A stretch of DNA of 64,000 bases from DATEPR01 sp036491115 (GCA_036491115.1 DASXCQ010000078.1:186001-250000); one strand, 5' to 3'; counted from the first letter of the stretch, positions 1-8,142 are shown. The notes: generated from the letters alone by a model not told the origin. Made by a program: numbers and translations.

Positions 1-1397
1 TCCAGCACATCTCGGTGCACAACCCGACGCCGGGCACCTGGACCGAGAAGATCCTGTGGAACAACGGCCGCGACCACTTCCAGGAAACCCTCGACGCGCC
101 CGGCACGTTCCGTGGCGCCGTGACGCTGCAGAACACCGGCTTCCGGTACGTCTCCGCGGGGACCAACACGGTCACGAAGACGATCCCGGCCGGCGGTTCG
201 GCCAAGTTCGCCTTCACCGTGCCGCTGCCCAAGGCGGCCGGTGACGCCCCGGCGTCGCTGCAGTTCGACTCCAACCGGGGCACGCACCTGTCGGTGCCGC
301 TGGCCCGCAGGGTGCTGATCCCGACCACGGGCAACGGCCGGTTCACCACCACCATCACCGGTGGCGTCGGACGTGGCCTGAACCAGTACCTGAGCTACTT
401 CATGGACGTGCCCAAGGGCAAGCAGGACATGACGCTCAACTTCACCACGATCGATCCGGCGACCTCGGTGGGCTTCCTCCTGGTCAGCCCGACCGGTCAG
501 GTCCTCTCCGGCGACACCAACGCCGTGGAGACGGCGTGGAACACCGGTGACGCCGTGTCGACCGACGCGGCGGAGATGACCGTCAACCAGCCGGCGAGCG
601 GCCGGTGGGAGGTCATCGCCTTCCTGGAGAGCCCGTCCAGCGGGACCGAGTTCAGCCAGACGGTGCACGGGCAGGTCCAGTTCAACACGGTCCACGCCCA
701 GGCGAACGGCTTGCCGGGCAGCGCGCACACCACGCTGACCGGTGCCGTCCAGGCCACGGTGAAGGTGCGCAACACCAGCTCCGCCGGTGAGTTCTTCTTC
801 CTCGACCCGAGGTTGAACAAGCAGGCCGACGTCACGCTGCCGCCGATCGCCGGGCAGAGCAACATCGACCTGCCGGAGGACACGGCGGACACCAGCCCGC
901 CGGTGTACAACGTGCCGACGCACACCACCACGCTGACGCAGCACTTCAGCTCGACCGTTCCGGCGGACGACTACCTGGAGTTCGGCGACGGCAACCCCGG
1001 CCCGTACCTGTTCGCCGGGACGAGTGGCGTGAACACCATCTCGGACGCCGACCAACTGGCGTTCGGCCCGTGGTTCACCGACGTCGGTGAGGTCGGTCCG
1101 TTCCCGGACACCGCACCTGCCGGCACGGCGAACCTGTCGCTGACCGCGCACATGCAGCCGTTCGACGGTGCGGTCACCTCGGGCACGGGTGACTTCTGGC
1201 AGACCGCCGTGGGCGGCGACGCGGGCAACGCGGTGTTCATCCCGGCGGGTGGCACTGCCACCATCCCGGTGACCATCACGCCGACCGCCAAGTCGGGCAC
1301 GATCGTGCAGGGCACCCTGTACGTCGACACCTGGAACAACCTGTTCGGCCAGGGTTCGGAACTGGCCGGCATCCCGTACAGCTACACGGCTGGCTGA
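1..1397 (+). CDS. S8 (subtilisin-like) serine peptidase, C-terminal part
   Basis: Partial gene: the reading frame is open from the first base, so the start and the catalytic domain lie upstream of the window. The roughly 464 visible residues are rich in Thr, Gly, Ser and Asn and look like the beta-sandwich tail of large secreted actinobacterial S8 peptidases, including a stretch resembling a pre-peptidase C-terminal/jelly-roll module (around SYFMDVPKGKQDMTLNF) and repeated HNPTPGTW-like and TIPVTITPTA-like segments. Such tails usually help secretion, folding or substrate binding. No Asp/His/Ser catalytic motif is in view, so the family call rests on the tail alone. A strong hairpin follows the stop codon. 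Confidence 0.7.
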   Translation, partial: QHISVHNPTPGTWTEKILWNNGRDHFQETLDAPGTFRGAVTLQNTGFRYVSAGTNTVTKTIPAGGSAKFAFTVPLPKAAGDAPASLQFDSNRGTHLSVPLARRVLIPTTGNGRFTTTITGGVGRGLNQYLSYFMDVPKGKQDMTLNFTTIDPATSVGFLLVSPTGQVLSGDTNAVETAWNTGDAVSTDAAEMTVNQPASGRWEVIAFLESPSSGTEFSQTVHGQVQFNTVHAQANGLPGSAHTTLTGAVQATVKVRNTSSAGEFFFLDPRLNKQADVTLPPIAGQSNIDLPEDTADTSPPVYNVPTHTTTLTQHFSSTVPADDYLEFGDGNPGPYLFAGTSGVNTISDADQLAFGPWFTDVGEVGPFPDTAPAGTANLSLTAHMQPFDGAVTSGTGDFWQTAVGGDAGNAVFIPAGGTATIPVTITPTAKSGTIVQGTLYVDTWNNLFGQGSELAGIPYSYTAG

Positions 1398-1648
1398 TCT
1401 TCGGGAGAGTGCGGGGCACCGGTGCGAGCCGGTGCCCCGCACTCGTGTTTGACGGCGCGCACGAACGGCCGAAGGTCGACCCGCAGGATCGGCCCGCCGG
1501 GATTCTTGGAGTCCCGGACGGCCGCGAGATCGCCGGCCAGTTCGACGCAGCTAGTGCCGTTGCTGCTGTAGCTCGCCTTGCGCCACGACACCTGGACGCA
1601 GTTGGAGCCGTTGCTGCTGTAGCTGGACGTCCGCCATGCGGTATCCAT
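1382..1648 (-). CDS. DUF397 domain protein with a duplicated N-terminal motif
   Basis: 88-residue protein. DUF397 proteins usually begin with one W-R-K-S-S-Y-S-S-N-G-x-x-C-V-E-V motif followed by V-A-V-R-D-S-K-x-P-x-G-P. Here the first motif appears twice in tandem (residues 5-21 and 22-38), and then AAVRDSKNPGGPILRV follows. It lies 18 bp downstream of the helix-turn-helix gene on the same strand; this pairing is typical of actinobacterial WhiJ/BldB-like regulatory loci, where the small protein is thought to act with the regulator. The molecular function of DUF397 is not established. The gene runs 16 bp past the stop of the convergent peptidase gene. Confidence 0.85.
   Translation of the reverse strand: MDTAWRTSSYSSNGSNCVQVSWRKASYSSNGTSCVELAGDLAAVRDSKNPGGPILRVDLRPFVRAVKHECGAPARTGAPHSPEDQPAV
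1407..1444 (+). terminator. Rho-independent-type hairpin after the peptidase gene
   Basis: Perfect 16-bp inverted repeat (1407-1422 with 1429-1444) around a 6-nt loop, starting 9 nt after the peptidase stop codon. There is no long T-tract, as is common in high-GC actinomycetes. The hairpin lies inside the 3' end of the opposing DUF397 gene, so it could end transcription from both directions. Confidence 0.75.
1535..1636 (-). repeat. 51-bp tandem duplication inside the DUF397 gene
   Basis: Two adjacent 51-bp units encode 17-residue copies WRTSSYSSNGSNCVQVS and WRKASYSSNGTSCVELA. An identical 15-bp core (gttgctgctgtagct on the plus strand) remains in both, indicating a fairly recent in-frame duplication. 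Confidence 0.85.
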
Positions 1649-1666
1649 CGGTGATTCCTTTCCCGA

Positions 1667-2509
1667 TCAGCCCAGCCGCGCCGCGATCGCCTTCACGGAC
1701 TTCGGCTGCGACAGCGCTGCTGAGCGCAAGAGTTCCGCGCTCGCAGTGTACTTCTCGACCTGCCGCTGATCTTGAATGTAGATGGCGTCATCGGGGATCT
1801 CGACGTAGCCGACGGACTGCGCCTCGTGGAAGTGCAGCAAGTCGAACCGGCCCTCCAGACCGTCGTGCCTCCCGACGGCGGTCGGCAGGACGAGGATCTC
1901 CACGTTGTCCCGCTTGGCGAGGTCGATCAGGTGCCGGAGTTGGCCGCGCATGACGGCCTTGTCGCCCCCGATCGGCCGGTCGAGGATCGACTCCTCGATC
2001 AGCGCGGTGAGATGGAGCGGTTCCTCGGCGAACAGGCGATCCTGGCGTTCCATGCGTAGGTTGACCAGACGTTCCTGCTGGTCAGGACGCACGCGAGCGC
2101 TCGGCGAGGTGACACCGACCGAGTAGTCCCTGGTCTGCACCAGCGCCGGCAGCACCAAAGGCGTGTAGGTGAACACGTGTGATGCCAAGCCTTCGAGGCC
2201 GATGTACGTCCTGAGCCAGTCCGGGATGACGTCGCTCCAGCGGGCCAGCCAGCTACCCTGGTCCGCACGACCGGCCAGAGTGGACAGTCGCTCGACGTCG
2301 TGCCGAGGCGCGCCGTACAGCTCCAGGAGTCGGGTGATCTGCTCGGGCGCGGCGGAGTACCGGCCGACCTCGTAGTGGCCGACCATGCCCGTGGACACGC
2401 CGACGTGCTTGGCCGCCACGGACTGCGAGACGCCCGACTGCCTGCGGTAGTTGGCCAGCTCGACGCCGATCAGCCAGCGCAGCGCCGGAGGATCGCTTCG
2501 TTCCGCCAC
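1667..2509 (-). CDS. XRE-family HTH regulator with DUF5753 domain
   Basis: 280 residues from the GTG at 2509, chosen because a GAGAGG ribosome-binding site lies just upstream; the frame stays open further upstream but without family similarity. Residues about 12-70 form a helix-turn-helix (LANYRRQSGVSQSVAAKHVG), and the rest matches the DUF5753 region common to actinobacterial regulators that sit beside DUF397 genes. It is likely a DNA-binding regulator with a sensing or partner-binding C-terminal half. It precedes the DUF397 gene in an apparent two-gene operon and is divergent from the small gene at 2663. Confidence 0.88.
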   Translation of the reverse strand: MAERSDPPALRWLIGVELANYRRQSGVSQSVAAKHVGVSTGMVGHYEVGRYSAAPEQITRLLELYGAPRHDVERLSTLAGRADQGSWLARWSDVIPDWLRTYIGLEGLASHVFTYTPLVLPALVQTRDYSVGVTSPSARVRPDQQERLVNLRMERQDRLFAEEPLHLTALIEESILDRPIGGDKAVMRGQLRHLIDLAKRDNVEILVLPTAVGRHDGLEGRFDLLHFHEAQSVGYVEIPDDAIYIQDQRQVEKYTASAELLRSAALSQPKSVKAIAARLG

Positions 2510-2553
2510 TGACCCACCTCTCTCGATATCACCCGATGTGACGACACCACTAG

Positions 2554-2568
2554 CTAGCGTCCTAGCGT
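2554..2568. promoter_or_regulatory. CTAGCGT direct repeat between divergent genes
   Basis: Two CTAGCGT heptamers (2554-2560 and 2562-2568) lie 8 bp apart in the intergenic region between the HTH regulator and the small gene at 2663. The placement suggests an autoregulatory operator; no binding data are implied. Confidence 0.35.
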
Positions 2569-2662
2569 GACGGTGTGCTCTACTGCTCGTAGCTGGAAGT
2601 ACACAATAAGACACGGGGAGTATGCGGCACGAGCCACCCCGGTCGCGGACAAGGAGGGCGAC

Positions 2663-2884
2663 ATGAGCCGTCAACTGAACGTGTACGCGAACGCGATCAT
2701 CGACTCAGAGGTCGACATGAAGCTGTCCACACCACGCCGGCCGGACGACGAAATGGTCTCGATCCTGTTCGGCTCGGAGGGCATCATCCTGGAGTTCGGC
2801 GACGTCGAAAGCCTCGAACGTCTCAGCACCCTGGCCGCCGAGGGCATCCAGTACCTGCGCACGGTGACCGAATCCAACGCCTGA
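2663..2884 (+). CDS. Small acidic protein divergent from the HTH/DUF397 pair
   Basis: 73 residues; the ATG at 2663 follows a strong AAGGAGG site (2651-2657). The sequence (MSRQLNVYANAIIDSEVD, then MVSILFGSEGIILEFGDVES) predicts a compact alpha/beta protein with no signal peptide or membrane segment. I do not recognise the family. Its divergent position suggests it belongs to the same regulatory unit as the HTH and DUF397 proteins, but this rests on context only. Confidence 0.65.
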   Translation: MSRQLNVYANAIIDSEVDMKLSTPRRPDDEMVSILFGSEGIILEFGDVESLERLSTLAAEGIQYLRTVTESNA

Positions 2885-2993
2885 CCAGACCGCCGACCCG
2901 ATACGCCTTCTCACGTATTGTCGCCGGGTCGACACGATCCGTATCCTTGCTGGTGGCGTGTGACGAGTGCCCGACGAATGAGCGGAGCTGCCG

Positions 2994-3332
2994 ATGCATG
3001 CGAAGATCGCCCCCCGCGCGTCCGTCGCCGAGGACACCCCGCTGTCGTCGGCGAGCCTGCGTTACCTGGTCCGCCGTCCGGCGTTGGCAGACCAGCCTGG
3101 ACCCATCGCGACCAGACCGCTTGGCCTGCGGCACGCCCGTCCCGTCGCCACGCCCGCCCGGCCGAGCGTGCGGTACTGCCCGCTGTCGTAGGTCGCCGTC
3201 GGCCCGGACGGCCGGCCGCTGATCGAGACGATGGGCAAGGACTGGAAGACCAAGGCCAGCAGCGACGGTGACGAAGGTCCGGAGGAGCACTACGACTGGG
3301 AAGAGGAGTTACCGCCGACCGCGTGGTGGTGA
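2994..3332 (+). pseudogene. tgmA: ATP-grasp-modified RiPP (graspetide) precursor interrupted by an amber codon
   Basis: The frame opens at ATG 2994 (GGAG 8 nt upstream) and reads 65 codons to TAG at 3189-3191. It then continues in the same frame for 46 sense codons to a TGA at 3330-3332, overlapping the ATP-grasp gene. The two halves together look like one TgmA-type precursor: a leader with RPLGLRHARP and VRYCPLS, then VAVGPDGRPLIE, then a core KDWKTKASSDGDEGPEE and an acidic tail HYDWEEELPP. A single C-to-T change of CAG (Gln) would create the amber codon. It may be a true nonsense mutation, a read error or a read-through codon. An internal ATG at 3231 would give a leaderless 33-residue core. 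The modifying genes that follow look intact. Confidence 0.75.
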
Positions 3333-4291
3333 TCTTCGCGCAGGAAGCTGACGCTCCGGTCGACGCGGTCGTACGGGCGTTGGCACAACGAGACGTCCCG
3401 GTGTTCCGCGCTGACACGAGCTGGTTCCCCGGCCGGCTCGAAATCGATGCCTGGCTGGACAGCTCCGGATGCTGGACAGGCCGGATGAGCACTGAGCACA
3501 GGGACGTCGAGTTTTCCGAGATCGGGGCGATCTGGTACCGAGACCCGTCTGCGTTTCGCTTTCCGACCATGCTCACCGAGGTCGAGCGTGCGTATGCGCA
3601 TCGCGAGGCGCGTCTGGGATTCGGTGGGGTGTTGGCCGCGCTGCGAAACGTGCTGTGGGTCAACAATCCCAACCGGGCGGCGGACGCCGTGTTCAAGCCT
3701 CTGCAACTCGCGACCGCGGCAGCCTGCGGTCTGACGGTTCCACCGACGCTGGTCACCAATGCACCCGGTGCCGTTCGCCGGTTCGCCGACGAACACGCGG
3801 ACGCCGGAGTGGTGTGCAAGTCGTTTGGATCCAACGTGGTCACCGAGGGCGGCCAGCTCAAGGTCGCCTACACACACCGGCTGACCGCCGAGGACCTGGC
3901 CGACCTGCGCTCGGTCGCCACCACGGCCACGCAGGTGCAGCGATGGGTGAAGAAGACTTGTGAGGCCAGGGTCATTGCCGTTGGGGCGCAGACGTTCAGC
4001 ATCCTCATCACGGCCCACTCCGAACAGGCGATGGCCGACTGGCGAGCTGACTTCGATGCGTTGACCTACGAATGGGTAGACACTCCACCTGCGATCGAGC
4101 AGGGGCTGCGTGCCTACCTGGACGTGATGGGCTTGGTCTACGCCGCATTCGACTTCTCGATCGGCGACGATGGTCAGTGGCAGTGGCTGGAGTCGAATGG
4201 TTCCGGGCAGTACGGATGGTTGGAGGCCAGGACCGGGGCGCCGATCACGGCCGCACTGGCTGATCTGCTTGCCGAAGGAGCACGTTCGTGA
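3323..4291 (+). CDS. tgmB: ATP-grasp ribosomal peptide maturase
   Basis: 322-residue ATP-grasp ligase of the graspetide maturase type (SAV_5884-like family). These enzymes activate Asp/Glu side chains of the precursor core and join them to Thr/Ser/Lys side chains as esters or amides. Visible family features are an N-terminal domain with EIGAIWYRDPSAFRFP and WVNNPNRAADAVFKPLQL, and ATP-grasp elements such as VVCKSFGS, QRWVKKTCEARVIAVG and a terminal WQWLESNGSGQYGWLE that supplies metal ligands. Three GTG codons in a row at 3323-3331 are possible starts; AGAGGAG at 3302-3308 favours the first. It overlaps the precursor frame by 10 bp and the methyltransferase gene by 4 bp. Confidence 0.9.
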   Translation: MVVIFAQEADAPVDAVVRALAQRDVPVFRADTSWFPGRLEIDAWLDSSGCWTGRMSTEHRDVEFSEIGAIWYRDPSAFRFPTMLTEVERAYAHREARLGFGGVLAALRNVLWVNNPNRAADAVFKPLQLATAAACGLTVPPTLVTNAPGAVRRFADEHADAGVVCKSFGSNVVTEGGQLKVAYTHRLTAEDLADLRSVATTATQVQRWVKKTCEARVIAVGAQTFSILITAHSEQAMADWRADFDALTYEWVDTPPAIEQGLRAYLDVMGLVYAAFDFSIGDDGQWQWLESNGSGQYGWLEARTGAPITAALADLLAEGARS

Positions 4292-5454
4292 CGAACGGGG
4301 TGTCGGACTGGCCGCGGCATGCGTGTCGGCTGGCCGATGACCTTGTCCGCGCCGGCAAGCTCACGGCACCGGAGTGGCGAGCCGCGGTCTGTGCGGTGCC
4401 GCGTCACCGCCTCGTCCCGCGCTACTACCGGTATACCGGCGGATCGTGGCAGGTGGTTGACGAACTGGCCACGATCTACTCCAACACCGTATTGATCACG
4501 GCGGTGGCAGGCACCGGGATCCGTTCGTCGGCGACCCAGCCCGGTCTGGTGACACGTATGTTGGAATCCCTCGACGTGCACGACGGGCATCGAGTGCTGG
4601 AGATCGGCACCGGAACGGGGTACAACGCCGGACTGCTCTGTCACCGGCTCGGCGACCAGCACGTGTTTTCCGTAGACGTGGAACCGGACCTGGTTGACCT
4701 GGCGCGTGAGCGGCTGGCCGAACTTGGCTACCACCCGACACTGGTGGCCGGTGACGGTGCCGATGGGCTGCCGGAACACGCGCCGTTCGACCGGATCATC
4801 GCCACCTGCGCTGTTCCGGCGGTGCCGTGGGCGTGGGTCGAGCAAACCCGGGTCGGTGGGGTCGTGCTGACCGACCTGAAGACAGCGGTCGCCGCTGGCA
4901 GCCTCGTCCGGCTCAGCCGGGTCGGTGCCGACCTGGCCGAGGGGCACTTCGACCCGACCTATGCGGCGTTCATGGACCTTCGACACCAACCCGCCGCCGG
5001 CGCCGGCGGCCGCACCGCCAGGATCCGCCGCGACCATGATCACGCGCGGCTCCATACCACAGACCTGGACCCTGAGACGCCGCAGCGCAGCCTGGAGGTG
5101 TGGTTCCTCGCCACGTTCGAACTCGGCCGGGGTATGGAGCACGGCTACACCGGCGCCGGCCAGAACCAGCCACCCACCGCGTCGTGGCTCACCGCGCCGG
5201 ACGGTTCCTGGGCCGAGGTCACCCTGGCCGAGCAGAACGGCCGGTACTCCGTCGCCGAAGGCGGCCCGCGCCGCCTGTGGGCCATCGTCGAGGACACTCA
5301 CCAGCGATGGATCGATCTTGGCCGGCCGACCTGGGAGCGGTTCGGGTTGACCGTGACGCGCGACCGGCAAACCGTCTGGCTCGACCACCCGGATGCCACC
5401 AACGCGTGGCCGCTGCCCGGAACCGGCGGGCCGACCGCTACGTCCCAGTCCTGA
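4288..5454 (+). CDS. Graspetide-associated PCMT-like methyltransferase
   Basis: 388 residues, starting at GTG 4288 within a GTGA overlap with the ATP-grasp gene, so translation is probably coupled. Residues about 100-130 hold a SAM-binding motif (VLEIGTGTGYNAGLL) typical of the protein-L-isoaspartate O-methyltransferase fold, followed by FDRIIATCAVPAVPWAW. The C-terminal 200 residues are specific to methyltransferases of ATP-grasp peptide systems. In related systems the enzyme methylates an Asp of the cyclised core, which can collapse to an aspartimide. The core here contains Asp-Gly (SDGDEG), which suits that chemistry; this is inference. Confidence 0.87.
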   Translation: MTNGVSDWPRHACRLADDLVRAGKLTAPEWRAAVCAVPRHRLVPRYYRYTGGSWQVVDELATIYSNTVLITAVAGTGIRSSATQPGLVTRMLESLDVHDGHRVLEIGTGTGYNAGLLCHRLGDQHVFSVDVEPDLVDLARERLAELGYHPTLVAGDGADGLPEHAPFDRIIATCAVPAVPWAWVEQTRVGGVVLTDLKTAVAAGSLVRLSRVGADLAEGHFDPTYAAFMDLRHQPAAGAGGRTARIRRDHDHARLHTTDLDPETPQRSLEVWFLATFELGRGMEHGYTGAGQNQPPTASWLTAPDGSWAEVTLAEQNGRYSVAEGGPRRLWAIVEDTHQRWIDLGRPTWERFGLTVTRDRQTVWLDHPDATNAWPLPGTGGPTATSQS

Positions 5455-5469
5455 CCTGGGAGGTGGCAG

Positions 5470-6864
5470 ATGGCCCCGATTCCGCCGGACGGTGGTGGCG
5501 GCTCGATCGACGTCACGCCCGACGACGTCAACTCGGCGGCACTGACCTTCGCCAAGCAGCAGGACGCGCTCGGTGACGTGTGGTCCACGCTCGCCTCGTC
5601 GCTGCACGCGGGCATGGCCGGCAACGACGGCGGCGCGCGGCAGTTCGCCTCCAAGTACGACCCGGCGGCCAAGGCGGTGTGGCACGCCTTCGAGTCGGCG
5701 TGCGTGGTGATCGGCGGCATCTCGACCGGCCTGGTCCAGACCGCCAACAACTACGTGAAGGCCGAGCACGCGTCGACGGCCGGCAAGCAGGGCGTGCACC
5801 AGCCGTATCCCGCGCCACCGGTGGCCGATGACATCTTCGTCACCGGCCCGGACCAGGCGGAGGGACAGGGGCACTCCAGCGTGCCGGACTGGCTGGCCAA
5901 GTACTGGCCCAACGGCGACCCGGACGCACTGCGGCAGGCTGGCGACGCGTGGCGGGCGGCGGCCACCGGCATCGACAACGTGACCCAGAGCCTGCACGGC
6001 GCGGTGAACAGCATCACCGAGAACAACAACACGCAGTGCCTCAAGGCGATGCAGGCATTCTGGGACTCGCTGGCCAAGCCGGGCGACAGGACAGCCATCC
6101 TCACCGGGCTGCACGACGCCTGCCAGAGCATCGCGAAGGCGTGCGACGCCTACGCCAAGGCCATCGACGACACGCGGAACAACATGAAGACAGCGCTGGC
6201 CGAGGCGGGCGTCGCGGTCGTGGTGACCACCGTCATCGGCATTCTGCTCACGCCGTTCACCCTGGGCGGCTCGGACGCCGGGGCCGGCGCGGCGGACGCG
6301 GCCGAGGTGGCCGCGATCGCCGGTCCGATCGCCGAGGAGTTCGAGGCCGAGGTGGCGACCGAGGTCGGCGAGACCATCGCCGCCGACGTGGCGACCGACC
6401 TGGAGGCCACGGCCGACGCGGTGCCCGACATCGACGCGGCGGAGGCCGACACCAGCGACGTCGACTCCACGGTGGACGAGGAACTCAACAAGAGCGAGGG
6501 CGACACCCCGGACGAGCCCACGACTCCCGAGGAGTCGCCGACCGAGGTCGAGAAGTTCGAAGCCAAGAACTTCCGCAACGACCAGACCGCACAACGTCAC
6601 TTGAGGGACCACGGCGGGGACTTCGGCTCGCAGTCGGTCGAGGAGTACGAGCAGGGTGCCGACAACTTCCTGCGGGAAGCGCAGGAGAACGACTACCCTG
6701 CCCGGGTGGATGCCGACGGTAGGGTCAGGATCTACGATCCCGACACCAACACGTTCGGCGTGTACGACTCGGATGGCACCATCGTGTCGTACTACAAGCC
6801 CTCGTCGCCGACCTACTGGGAACGCAACTCGCCCGACTGGGGCGATCCGGTGAAGTGGAAATGA
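5470..6864 (+). CDS. ESX-type polymorphic toxin with C-terminal RNase-like domain
   Basis: 464 residues; ATG after GGGAGG. Residues 1-100 are helical and WXG100/LXG-like. Residues about 150-240 form a second helical segment (WLAKYWPNGDPDALRQAGDAW), followed by a hydrophobic stretch near 245-262 (VAVVVTTVIGILLTPFTLGG) and an Ala/Glu/Asp-rich linker to about 360. The last 100 residues (RHLRDHGGDFGSQSVEEY, then VRIYDPDTNTFGVYDSDG and YYKPSSPTYWERN) resemble C-terminal toxin domains of secreted polymorphic toxins, probably ribonucleases of the BECR type. That fold assignment is tentative. Secretion through a type VII system is likely. The two small genes downstream form an apparent unit with it. 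Confidence 0.75.
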   Translation: MAPIPPDGGGGSIDVTPDDVNSAALTFAKQQDALGDVWSTLASSLHAGMAGNDGGARQFASKYDPAAKAVWHAFESACVVIGGISTGLVQTANNYVKAEHASTAGKQGVHQPYPAPPVADDIFVTGPDQAEGQGHSSVPDWLAKYWPNGDPDALRQAGDAWRAAATGIDNVTQSLHGAVNSITENNNTQCLKAMQAFWDSLAKPGDRTAILTGLHDACQSIAKACDAYAKAIDDTRNNMKTALAEAGVAVVVTTVIGILLTPFTLGGSDAGAGAADAAEVAAIAGPIAEEFEAEVATEVGETIAADVATDLEATADAVPDIDAAEADTSDVDSTVDEELNKSEGDTPDEPTTPEESPTEVEKFEAKNFRNDQTAQRHLRDHGGDFGSQSVEEYEQGADNFLREAQENDYPARVDADGRVRIYDPDTNTFGVYDSDGTIVSYYKPSSPTYWERNSPDWGDPVKWK

Positions 6865-6875
6865 CAGGAGTAGCC

Positions 6876-7142
6876 ATGGGACAGACCTATCGCTGTCCGG
6901 TCTGTGGGTACGGCGGGCTGGAGGTCCCGGCGTACAGCCCGGTCACCGGCCGCGGCTCGTACGAGATATGCCCCAGCTGCGGCTACGAGTTCGGCGTGAC
7001 CGACGACGACCTGCAGATCACCCACGAACAATGGCGCCGGCGGTGGATCGACGAGGGCATGCCATGGCGGGACACCGGCATCTCCGACCCGCCGACCGAT
7101 TGGGACCCGCGCGCGCAACTGGCCGAGCTCAACAGCGCATGA
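6876..7142 (+). CDS. CPCC-type zinc-ribbon protein, possible immunity partner
   Basis: 88 residues from ATG 6876 (CAGGAG at 6865-6870). Two cysteine pairs, CPVCGYGGL near the N-terminus and CPSCGYEFGVTDDD about 30 residues later, match the cysteine-rich CPCC family, followed by a conserved helical tail (QWRRRWIDEGMPWRDTGI). It starts 11 bp after the toxin gene, the usual place for an immunity gene. CPCC proteins are widespread and are not generally proven immunity factors, so the role is an inference from position. Confidence 0.75.
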   Translation: MGQTYRCPVCGYGGLEVPAYSPVTGRGSYEICPSCGYEFGVTDDDLQITHEQWRRRWIDEGMPWRDTGISDPPTDWDPRAQLAELNSA

Positions 7143-7174
7143 CAATGTGTCCGGAGTGGACCTGGGAGTAGGCT

Positions 7175-7471
7175 ATGCCGCAACGGATCAAGGCCGGATT
7201 TAGTGACCTGGCGGGTCTCGTGGACCGGATCGACCGGACCTCCGGCGATGTCGAGTCCGATCTGGACAAGCTGCGGGCGGCGATCGCCAAGCTGGCGACC
7301 GAGTGGACCGGCGGGGCGTCGGAGGCGTTTCAGCAGAAGATCGACGAGTGGAACCGTGCGGCGGCGGACCTCCACCAGGCCTTGCAACGGCTGGGTCGGA
7401 TCGTGCACACGGCGAACTCGAACTACCAGAGCGCAGTGTCCACGAATACCGGGATGTGGCCGTCGGTCTGA
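7175..7471 (+). CDS. WXG100 family (EsxA/EsxB-like) protein
   Basis: 98 residues, helix-turn-helix hairpin with the central Trp-x-Gly turn (LATEWTGGASEAFQQKIDEW) at about residues 43-60, the diagnostic feature of ESX/type VII secretion substrates. These small proteins form helical dimers and often accompany large toxins with matching N-termini. It lies 32 bp behind the zinc-ribbon gene on the same strand and probably acts as a secretion partner of the toxin at 5470-6864. Confidence 0.9.
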   Translation: MPQRIKAGFSDLAGLVDRIDRTSGDVESDLDKLRAAIAKLATEWTGGASEAFQQKIDEWNRAAADLHQALQRLGRIVHTANSNYQSAVSTNTGMWPSV

Positions 7472-7521
7472 GCTCGGCATGATCGGGATCAGGCCGGCCA
7501 AGTATGGCGGGCGGCTGACGG

Positions 7522-8142
7522 CTACTCGAAGCGGGCCGTGTCGCCGGCACCCCTGCGGACGATCTCCGGTTCGTCGCCGGAGAAGTCGATGACCGTGGTG
7601 GGCGTCGTGCCGCAGTCGCCGGAGTCGATCACCGCGTCGACCACGTGGTCGAGGCGTTCCTTGATGTCCCAGCCCTGCGTCATCGGCTCCTCGTCGCCGG
7701 GCAGCAACAACGTGCTCGACACCAGCGGTTCGCCCAACTCCTCCAGCAACGCCCGGGTGACCGCGTGGTCCGGGATACGCACCCCGACGGTCTTCTTCTT
7801 CGGATGCAACAACCGTTTCGGCACCTCGTTGGATGCCTGCAGGATGAACGTGTAACCGCCCGGTGTGGATGCCTTGATGGCCCGGAACACGTTGTTGTTC
7901 AACAACACCAGCTGGCCGAGTTGGGCGAAGTCCCGGCACACCAACGTGAAGTGGTGCCGGCTGTCCAGCTCCCGGATGGACCGGATCCGGTCCAGGCCGT
8001 CCTTGTTCCCCAGCTGGCAGCCCAACGCGAAGCACGAGTCGGTCGGGTACGCGATCAGCCCGTCGTCCCGCACGATGGAGATGACCTGCGACACCGCCCG
8101 CCGCTGCGGGTTGTCCGGGTGCACGTCGAAGTACCTGGCCAT
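7522..8142 (-). CDS. Sua5/YciO/YrdC family protein (threonylcarbamoyl-AMP synthase-like)
   Basis: 206 residues covering one YrdC domain. It begins MARYFDVHPDNPQRRAVSQV and contains GLIAYPTDSCFALGCQLGNK, TLVCRDFAQLGQLV and STPGGYTFILQA, the signature regions that bind ATP, bicarbonate and threonine. True Sua5/TsaC makes threonylcarbamoyl-AMP for t6A37 in tRNA. The PKKKTVGVRIPDHAVTRALL segment matches the stand-alone YciO/YrdC subgroup, whose exact role is less certain. It is convergent with the WXG100 gene and follows the ABC transporter gene on the same strand. Confidence 0.88.
   Translation of the reverse strand: MARYFDVHPDNPQRRAVSQVISIVRDDGLIAYPTDSCFALGCQLGNKDGLDRIRSIRELDSRHHFTLVCRDFAQLGQLVLLNNNVFRAIKASTPGGYTFILQASNEVPKRLLHPKKKTVGVRIPDHAVTRALLEELGEPLVSSTLLLPGDEEPMTQGWDIKERLDHVVDAVIDSGDCGTTPTTVIDFSGDEPEIVRRGAGDTARFE

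Noticed and set aside
4174..6612. 812-codon open frame on the minus strand
   Set aside because: It is antisense to the graspetide methyltransferase and toxin genes; composition is Arg/Gly/Val-rich with no domain, a common shadow in high-GC DNA.
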